A stretch of 64,000 nucleotides of DNA. It comes from Providencia heimbachae ATCC 35613. Lineage in GTDB: Bacteria; Pseudomonadota; Gammaproteobacteria; Enterobacterales; Enterobacteriaceae. The notes beneath the pieces are model-generated. The model was not told the DNA's origin and did not search any database. It saw nothing but the letters and a program-made list of their open reading frames with translations. The position numbers and the translations under genes were made by a program. Location of the stretch: NCBI RefSeq assembly GCF_001655055.1, contig NZ_LXEW01000003.1, forward strand, positions 124,001 through 188,000, in the 5' to 3' direction. Positions 58,538 through 64,000 of this stretch are shown here, piece by piece. Position 1 is the first letter of the stretch; each line of letters opens with the position of its first letter.

Positions 58538-59275
58538 ATGATCTCCTCAACTGAGAACCAGACTCGCGTAACGACCCACTCGCCAGTCATTGTTGCGCTG
58601 GATTACGATAATGCAAATGATGCTCTGGCTTTTGTAGACCGTATCGACCCGCGTGATTGTCGGTTAAAAGTGGGCAAAGAAATGTTCACTTTTAATGGTC
58701 CTCAATTTGTTAAATCACTCCATCAACGGGGTTTCGACGTTTTTCTTGATTTGAAATTTCACGATATCCCTAATACCGTTGCTCGTGCTGTTGCCGCCTC
58801 GGCAGAGATGGGCGTATGGATGGTGAATGTGCATGCTGGTGGGGGCGCTCGCATGATGGAAGCTGCGCGTCAAGCATTAGAAGCCTATGGCAAAGATGCA
58901 CCGTTATTAACCGCGGTAACGGTTTTAACCAGTATGGATGAATCCGACTTAATCGGCGTGGGTATCGATGTTTCACCCGCAGTGCATGCTAAGCGTCTGG
59001 CTTTACTGACTAAAGCCTGTGGACTTGATGGCGTTGTATGTTCAGCCCATGAAGCAGAAAGCTTAAAAATTGCTTGCGGTGCTGATTTTAAATTAGTTAC
59101 CCCAGGTATTCGCCCTGTTGGGAGTGATGTTGGCGACCAACGCCGTATCATGACCCCCCAAGATGCGGTAAAAGCAGGGGTTGATTATATGGTTATTGGT
59201 CGACCAATAACGCGTAGTGATAACCCTACATTGACATTGCAACAAATCAATCAGTCAATTAAGGGCTTGGTATGA
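58538..59275 (+). CDS. pyrF: Orotidine 5'-phosphate decarboxylase
   Basis: PyrF makes UMP from orotidine monophosphate, the last step of de novo pyrimidine synthesis. The active-site Asp-Lys network is in [13 protein letters not shown] (near residue 70) and the N-terminal VALDYDN. The phosphate-binding end is TPGIRP and [12 protein letters not shown]. Length is 245 residues, as in E. coli. Its stop overlaps the yciH start by four bases (ATGA). Confidence 0.97.
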   Translation: MISSTENQTRVTTHSPVIVALDYDNANDALAFVDRIDPRDCRLKVGKEMFTFNGPQFVKSLHQRGFDVFLDLKFHDIPNTVARAVAASAEMGVWMVNVHAGGGARMMEAARQALEAYGKDAPLLTAVTVLTSMDESDLIGVGIDVSPAVHAKRLALLTKACGLDGVVCSAHEAESLKIACGADFKLVTPGIRPVGSDVGDQRRIMTPQDAVKAGVDYMVIGRPITRSDNPTLTLQQINQSIKGLV

Positions 59276-59598
59276 GTGATACCAATAGCCGTTTAGTTTA
59301 CAGTACAGATGTCGGCCGTATCGATGAAGAAAAGCCAAAAATAGAAAGGCCAAAAGGTGACGGTATTGTTCGAATTCGCCGTGAAACATCTGGTCGTAAA
59401 GGAAAAGGCGTTTGTATAATTACAGGTCTAGACTTAGATGATATCGAGCTTAATAAGTTGGCCGCCGAATTGAAAAAAAAATGTGGATGTGGCGGGGCAA
59501 TTAAAGACGGTGACATTGAGATTCAAGGTGATAAGCGAGACTTGATAAAACAACTTCTTGAAGCTAAAGGCATGAAAGTTAAGCTGGCGGGTGGTTGA
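59272..59598 (+). CDS. yciH: SUI1/eIF1-like translation factor YciH
   Basis: YciH is a 108-residue bacterial homologue of eukaryotic initiation factor eIF1 (SUI1 domain, about 30-108). It shows [17 protein letters not shown] and the [19 protein letters not shown] core. E. coli YciH can influence start-codon fidelity in vitro, but its role in vivo is not clear. It is cotranscribed with pyrF by overlap and followed by a hairpin shared with convergent osmB. Confidence 0.95.
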   Translation: MSDTNSRLVYSTDVGRIDEEKPKIERPKGDGIVRIRRETSGRKGKGVCIITGLDLDDIELNKLAAELKKKCGCGGAIKDGDIEIQGDKRDLIKQLLEAKGMKVKLAGG

Positions 59599-59609
59599 TA
59601 AAACCAAAT

Positions 59610-59639
59610 GATAAGGGGAATAGGGCTATCCCCCTTATC
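59610..59639. terminator. Hairpin between yciH and osmB
   Basis: GATAAGGGG pairs with CCCCTTATC, with smaller extra pairing (ATAG/CTAT) in the loop. It is placed between convergent genes. T runs are short, so termination strength is uncertain. Confidence 0.7.
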
Positions 59640-59645
59640 TTCCAA

Positions 59646-59864
59646 TTATTTACCTACCTGACGGCCAATAATACCCCCAACAGCAGCCCCACCAATTGTT
59701 CCTAGTGGACTACCATCTGTGAGTATCGCACCACCTACAGCACCAACGCCTGCGCCGATGGTCGTGTTCTTATCACGTTTAGACATGTTCGAACACGCGC
59801 TAACACTGATTGCGACAGAGGCAACCACGAAAAAAGATAAGATGCGTTTAGTAATAGTATTCAT
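59646..59864 (-). CDS. osmB: Osmotically inducible lipoprotein OsmB
   Basis: OsmB is a small lipoprotein induced by osmotic stress and RpoS in E. coli. The 72-residue precursor has a signal ending in the lipobox VSAC with Cys24, followed by Ser (outer-membrane sorting). The glycine-rich tail (GAGVGAVGGAILTDGSPLGTIGGAAVGG) is a glycine-zipper. Its position beside yciH matches E. coli. Confidence 0.94.
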   Translation of the reverse strand: MNTITKRILSFFVVASVAISVSACSNMSKRDKNTTIGAGVGAVGGAILTDGSPLGTIGGAAVGGIIGRQVGK

Positions 59865-60016
59865 TTTATTAACCCTTAGCTTAAACTATGACATGTCATA
59901 AAATATCACGGGCAGTAATTTAACGAATAAGAATAATCAGGAATAAATATCGAAATAGCCCGTACTTTTAACTTTTAATGCGAACGGCAACACGGATACC
60001 GTAAAGTTAAAAACAA

Positions 60017-60046
60017 AAAGACTACAGAAGTTAATCTGTAGTCTTT
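60017..60046 (-). terminator. Terminator of rnb
   Basis: A perfect 12-base stem AAAGACTACAGA / TCTGTAGTCTTT has a six-base loop. On the minus strand it is followed by TTTTTGTTT-type sequence. It lies just past the rnb stop. Confidence 0.9.
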
Positions 60047-60067
60047 CAATTTTAGCACAAATAAGGT

Positions 60068-62011
60068 TTATACAGCAGGGCGTGCAACGATATTACGTGT
60101 TTCCATGCGAACTTCTGCAATGTTCACGTCAATAATATCGTTAAGCTGATAAGCTTGTTCGCCTTTAATTAAAACACAGCCTGTTTCTTGGCTACATTGA
60201 ACTTCATCACGCACACTGTGTAGGAATGGTGCTGGGATAAATGCGACAGCGCCATTATCGGTTAACCTGACGCGAATACCACCACGGGTAATATCAATCA
60301 CTTCCGCAGGGAATTTTTTATCGGTACCTTCAAATGGTTTCAAGTAGCGAGAATACAGCCAATCGCCGACGTCTCTTTCGGCCATGCGGTTGGCTCGACG
60401 ACGCTCAGCCAATTTTAAAGAGAGCTCATCGCTGGGCTTGTTGTTTGATGGATTACCCGCAATGATCGACTTTAATAAACGATGATTGACGATATCCGTA
60501 TATTTACGGATAGGGGATGTCCACGTTGCATAAGCATCAAAACCTAAACCAAAATGCGGGCCAGGATCGGCTTTTACTTCCGCAAAGGTTTGATAGCGGC
60601 GAATACGGCTATCAAGGAATTGCGTTGGTTGTGAGTCTAATTTACGACGTAATTGGCGGAACCCTTCGAGAGAGAGCAACGATTCAGATGTTGTTTCAAT
60701 ACCATGATCTTTCAGTGTTTGTACCACTTGATCAATTTGTAATGGGTCAAATCCCATATGCACGTTAAATACGCCGAAACCCAGTTTGTTTTTCAGTACT
60801 GTAGCAGCGCAAAGGTTTGAGGTGATCATCGCTTCTTCTACGATACGATTAGCACTGCGACGACTCTCTGAAACGATATCTAATACTTGCCCATTTTCAT
60901 CCAAAACAAAGCGATAGTCTGGTCTATCTTTAAACACCAAAGCATTGGCTTCACGCCATTGCAGGCGTTTATCTGCCATTTCTTTCAATAATAAAATTTG
61001 CTGTTTATCGGTCTCATTGGTGGGCTGCCAACTGCCGGTATTTTCTAACCAATCAGAGACTTCTTCATAAACCAGTTTAGATTTTGATTCAACCCAAGCA
61101 CTGAAGAATTCGATATTCTCTGCAATCGAGCCATCTTCTTCAATTAATGCGGTACAGACTAACGCAGGGCGACGTTCATTTGGACGTAGTGAGCAAAGAT
61201 TATCGGATAATTCACGAGGCAACATTGGAATGTTGAAACCCGGCAGATAATTAGTATAAGAACGGGAAAGAGCCAGTTTGTCGAGTTCACTACCTTCACG
61301 GATATAGCTGGTTGGATCCGCAATGGCAATATACAGTTTCAACGTACCTTCAGTGGTTTTTTCTACATACAGCGCATCGTCCATATCTTCAGTGGTTGCG
61401 TTGTCGATAGTCACAAAGTGAAAGTCTGTAAGGTCAACTCGTTCAATGCCTTGGTCATCGCGTTCACTTTCCACCATTTGAGGTTCGTCGCGATCCAATT
61501 GGTGACGGCGTAACGTTACCCACCAAGGTGCAAAATGGTCATTACCCTCTGTAATATATTCAGTGATATCAGCATAAAAGCCTTTATCGCCTTTTAGCGG
61601 ATGACGACGCATTTGTGCAACAACCCAATCGTCTTGCTGAAATTGATGTGTAATTTCATTAATTGGGCGGCAAGAAATAGCATCTCTTAATAAAGGATGG
61701 TCGGGAATGACAAATAACCGGTTATCGTTATCTTTTTTTTGAATTTTGCCAACAAAACGGTCAAGAAAAGGTTCTACAAGTTCTTCCGGTTCGACAAATT
61801 CACGGTCTTTATCGGTATGAATGGAGGCAATCACTCTATCTCCGTGCATCACTTTTTTCATTTGTGGTGGCGGGATAAAGTAGCTTTTTTGTCCATCAAC
61901 TTCTAAAAAGCCGAAACCTTTTTCTGTTCCTTTAACAATACCTTCAACACGAGGTGTTTGGGCATGCAATTTTTGTTTAAGCTGTGCGAGTAGTGGGTTG
62001 TCTTGAAACAT
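60068..62011 (-). CDS. rnb: Exoribonuclease II
   Basis: RNase II degrades single-stranded RNA from the 3' end. Domains in order are two cold-shock RNA-binding domains (about 20-170), the RNB catalytic domain (about 190-520), and an S1 domain (about 560-645). Catalytic acidic residues lie in [13 protein letters not shown] and DPTSYI. Length is 647 residues (E. coli 644). It is divergent from no near gene; nth is upstream on the same strand, 104 bases away. Confidence 0.97.
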   Translation of the reverse strand: MFQDNPLLAQLKQKLHAQTPRVEGIVKGTEKGFGFLEVDGQKSYFIPPPQMKKVMHGDRVIASIHTDKDREFVEPEELVEPFLDRFVGKIQKKDNDNRLFVIPDHPLLRDAISCRPINEITHQFQQDDWVVAQMRRHPLKGDKGFYADITEYITEGNDHFAPWWVTLRRHQLDRDEPQMVESERDDQGIERVDLTDFHFVTIDNATTEDMDDALYVEKTTEGTLKLYIAIADPTSYIREGSELDKLALSRSYTNYLPGFNIPMLPRELSDNLCSLRPNERRPALVCTALIEEDGSIAENIEFFSAWVESKSKLVYEEVSDWLENTGSWQPTNETDKQQILLLKEMADKRLQWREANALVFKDRPDYRFVLDENGQVLDIVSESRRSANRIVEEAMITSNLCAATVLKNKLGFGVFNVHMGFDPLQIDQVVQTLKDHGIETTSESLLSLEGFRQLRRKLDSQPTQFLDSRIRRYQTFAEVKADPGPHFGLGFDAYATWTSPIRKYTDIVNHRLLKSIIAGNPSNNKPSDELSLKLAERRRANRMAERDVGDWLYSRYLKPFEGTDKKFPAEVIDITRGGIRVRLTDNGAVAFIPAPFLHSVRDEVQCSQETGCVLIKGEQAYQLNDIIDVNIAEVRMETRNIVARPAV

Positions 62012-62115
62012 ACTTACCGTTTTTTTAAGGTTGAGTTTGGCTCTATTGTTACGTAAGACAAAGTCTTAGAGCAAGAAAAAAATGTGCTATAAGTAATATC
62101 TTCGAGCTAGGTATA

Positions 62116-62757
62116 TTAATTTTCAGGATATATTTTATCTTTGAACTCGCATAAATCTTCAATAATGCAAGAGCCACAACGCGGTTTCCGCGCTATACAA
62201 GTGTATCTACCATGCAATATAAACCAGTGATGGCAATCAACTTTAAACTCAGCAGGCACAACTTTGAGTAATTTATCTTCGACTTCAACGACATTTTTGC
62301 CTGGTGCGAAATTAGTGCGATTACAGACTCTAAATATATGTGTATCAACAGCGATAGTTGGCCAGCCGAAAGCCGTATTGAGTACCACGTTTGCTGTTTT
62401 ACGCCCAACGCCGGGTAAAGCTTCAAGGGCTTCACGATTTTCGGGGACTTGGCTATTATGTTTTTCAATTAAAATTTTACAGGTTTTAAAAACACTTTCT
62501 GCTTTGGTATTAAATAGCCCAATGGTTTTGATGTATGCCTTGATGCCGTCAACGCCGAGAGCCATTAATTTTTCGGGTGTATTTGCCACTGGATATAATT
62601 TAGCGGTGGCTTTATTGACACTGACATCCGTCGCTTGTGCTGACAATAAGACCGCAATAAGCAGCTCAAAAGGGGAGTTAAAGTGCAACTCCGTTGTTGG
62701 ATGAGGATCGTTATCGCGTAGGCGAGTTAGAATTTCAATACGTTTTGATTTATTCAT
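62116..62757 (-). CDS. nth: Endonuclease III, DNA glycosylase/AP lyase
   Basis: Nth removes oxidised pyrimidines and cleaves the abasic site. The helix-hairpin-helix has LPGVGRKTANVV with catalytic Lys120; Asp138 is in AVDTHIFRV. The [4Fe-4S] cluster has Cys187, Cys194, Cys197 and Cys203, the same numbers as E. coli. Length is 213 residues. It follows rsxE by 19 bases, the usual rsx-nth operon arrangement, though in E. coli that operon is not next to rnb. Confidence 0.97.
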   Translation of the reverse strand: MNKSKRIEILTRLRDNDPHPTTELHFNSPFELLIAVLLSAQATDVSVNKATAKLYPVANTPEKLMALGVDGIKAYIKTIGLFNTKAESVFKTCKILIEKHNSQVPENREALEALPGVGRKTANVVLNTAFGWPTIAVDTHIFRVCNRTNFAPGKNVVEVEDKLLKVVPAEFKVDCHHWFILHGRYTCIARKPRCGSCIIEDLCEFKDKIYPEN

Positions 62758-62776
62758 TGCTCACAATAATTTTTAA

Positions 62777-63490
62777 TTAAGAAAGATGAGTACCGCACCC
62801 TTGCTGTTTTTCATATTCGCGCATGGGTTGTTGCGCTGACTTCAGGGCAGCTCGTTGTTTCATTTTATTATCTATTAAATACTTACCCGCCAACATAAGT
62901 GCTAAGCCAATAAATGCACCCGGTGGCAGCATAGCGAGTAAAAAGGGAGAGTCAAGGTGAAGGACTTCAATTCGTAGCGATGTAGCCCATGAACCGAGAA
63001 GTAAATCAGCCCCATCAAATAGCGTTCCGTTACCTAATATTTCACGTATTGAACCGAGAACAAAAAGTGCTGCGGTAGCGCCAAGCCCCATCGCCAAACC
63101 ATCAATTGCGGATAATGGCACAGGGTTACGGGAGGCGTATGCTTCAGCCCGACCGATAACGATACAGTTAGTGACAATAAGAGGTATGAATATCCCAAGT
63201 GACTCATATAAGCCAAAGGCATAGGCATTAATTAACATTTGTACCGCACTGACTACAGAGGCGATGATCATCACATAGATTGGAATACGAATTTCAGAAG
63301 GAACCCAGCGGCGGAAAGCAGAAACAGCGACGTTTGTGCACACTAAGACTAATGTCGTGGCTAAGCCCAGTCCTAAGGCATTGGTTGCCGTGGATGAAAC
63401 GGCCAGTAAAGGGCATAATCCAAGCAGTTGAACCAACGCAGAGTTATTTTTCCATAAGCCTTGTACGAACAGATCTTTAGATTCACTCAT
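62777..63490 (-). CDS. rsxE: Electron transport complex subunit RsxE
   Basis: RsxE (RnfE family) is an integral subunit of the RsxABCDGE complex that uses NADH or a related donor to reduce the SoxR iron-sulfur cluster. The 237-residue protein has six hydrophobic helices, with [24 protein letters not shown] near residue 20 and [22 protein letters not shown] near 115. It lies between rsxG and nth, as in E. coli. Confidence 0.96.
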   Translation of the reverse strand: MSESKDLFVQGLWKNNSALVQLLGLCPLLAVSSTATNALGLGLATTLVLVCTNVAVSAFRRWVPSEIRIPIYVMIIASVVSAVQMLINAYAFGLYESLGIFIPLIVTNCIVIGRAEAYASRNPVPLSAIDGLAMGLGATAALFVLGSIREILGNGTLFDGADLLLGSWATSLRIEVLHLDSPFLLAMLPPGAFIGLALMLAGKYLIDNKMKQRAALKSAQQPMREYEKQQGCGTHLS

Positions 63491-63492
63491 AA

Positions 63493-64000
63493 TTACTCAT
63501 CCCCACAAATCGGGTAGTTTGATAGTTCTTGCGGTATTAGTTGCATAAATACGGCAGTGCGTTTTGTCGCATTGACTACGGCTCTAGGAGTGATAGTGGC
63601 GCCAGTGAATTGATCAAATTCACCCCCATCTTTTTTCACTGCCCATTTAGGGTCATGATCCGATGCCATTTTTTTACCGCTAAAATGGGTTATCCAATCA
63701 GAAATTCGAGTTTCAATTTTATCCCCTAACCCCGGGGTTTCATGGTGCTCTGTTACTCTAACACCCAGTACGGTACCTTTGAAGTCAGCGCCAACAAGTA
63801 AGTGGATTGATCCTGAATAACCATCCGGTGCGGTAGTTTCTAATGCTGCGGCGACGGGTTCACCATTTTTACGTGCAATATAGAGTCGCCTAGGTTGCTT
63901 GTTGCCTAAAATGCGCTCATTGCTGACAAGATAACACTCTTGTGCCAGATCATTGTCATACAGCTCATTAGGAACAACTTGGTCGAGTAATTTTTTTTGT
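63493..64000 (-). CDS. rsxG: Electron transport complex subunit RsxG, 5' truncated by window edge
   Basis: A frame on the minus strand runs from the window edge to a TAA at 63495-63493 and encodes the C-terminal 168 residues of RsxG. It contains [13 protein letters not shown] and the FMN-attachment motif TGATIT. The second threonine of the T-G-A-T part is expected to bind FMN covalently. It ends PICGDE two bases before rsxE. The rest of the gene is beyond the window. The reading frame has no visible start codon. Confidence 0.93.
   Translation of the reverse strand, partial: QKKLLDQVVPNELYDNDLAQECYLVSNERILGNKQPRRLYIARKNGEPVAAALETTAPDGYSGSIHLLVGADFKGTVLGVRVTEHHETPGLGDKIETRISDWITHFSGKKMASDHDPKWAVKKDGGEFDQFTGATITPRAVVNATKRTAVFMQLIPQELSNYPICGDE

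Noticed and set aside
62264-62704. 146-residue plus-strand frame opposite nth
   Set aside because: It is antisense to a well-supported gene with all catalytic residues in place.

Overview
The window is a chromosomal segment of an AT-rich enterobacterium. It carries the block known from Escherichia coli around tyrT-purU-rssB-galU-hns-tdk-adhE-opp-cls-tonB-trp-topA-cysB-acnA-ribA-pyrF-rnb. Low G+C, separate trpG and trpD genes, ERIC repeats and protein sequences diverged from E. coli together suggest the Morganellaceae, most like Providencia. The genus is an inference from gene content and composition; no database search was possible.

Layout. 1-2.4 kb: end of a LysR regulator, a tRNA-Tyr with a stable-RNA promoter, purU and ychJ. 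2.5-10.7 kb: rssB, galU, hns and tdk (divergent), adhE, ychE. 10.8-11.05 kb: a 270-bp MITE-like element. 11.5-18.8 kb: oligopeptide transporter locus with two tandem oppA genes, then oppBCDF. 18.8-28 kb: yciU, clsA, yciY, tonB, yciA, a Pmp3-like mini-protein, yciB, a SulP transporter absent from this place in E. coli, yciC, ompW. 28.2-35.1 kb: complete trp operon on the minus strand, trpL-E-G-D-CF-B-A, with TrpR operator, leader peptide (two adjacent Trp codons) and attenuator. 35.2-45 kb: rnm, yciO, rluB, an unrecognised lipoprotein with an FNR-like site, btuR/yciK, sohB, yciN, topA. 45-49.3 kb: an accessory block between topA and cysB with a Doc-type toxin and small presumed antitoxin, sodC, two ERIC copies and an M13 metallopeptidase. 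49.3-64 kb: cysB, ERIC, acnA, an unknown 147-residue protein, hemB, ribA, pgpB, lapA-lapB, pyrF-yciH, osmB, rnb, then nth and the end of the rsx operon (rsxE, partial rsxG).

The genes serve tryptophan synthesis, peptide import, envelope maintenance (clsA, tonB, yciB, yciC, ompW, pgpB, lapAB), global regulation (hns, rssB, cysB, topA) and central or anaerobic metabolism (adhE, acnA, galU). Most is conserved core. The less ordinary parts are the toxin-antitoxin/sodC/peptidase block, the MITE, five or six ERIC elements (one overlapping the clsA translation start region), duplicated oppA, and two genes that I do not recognise.
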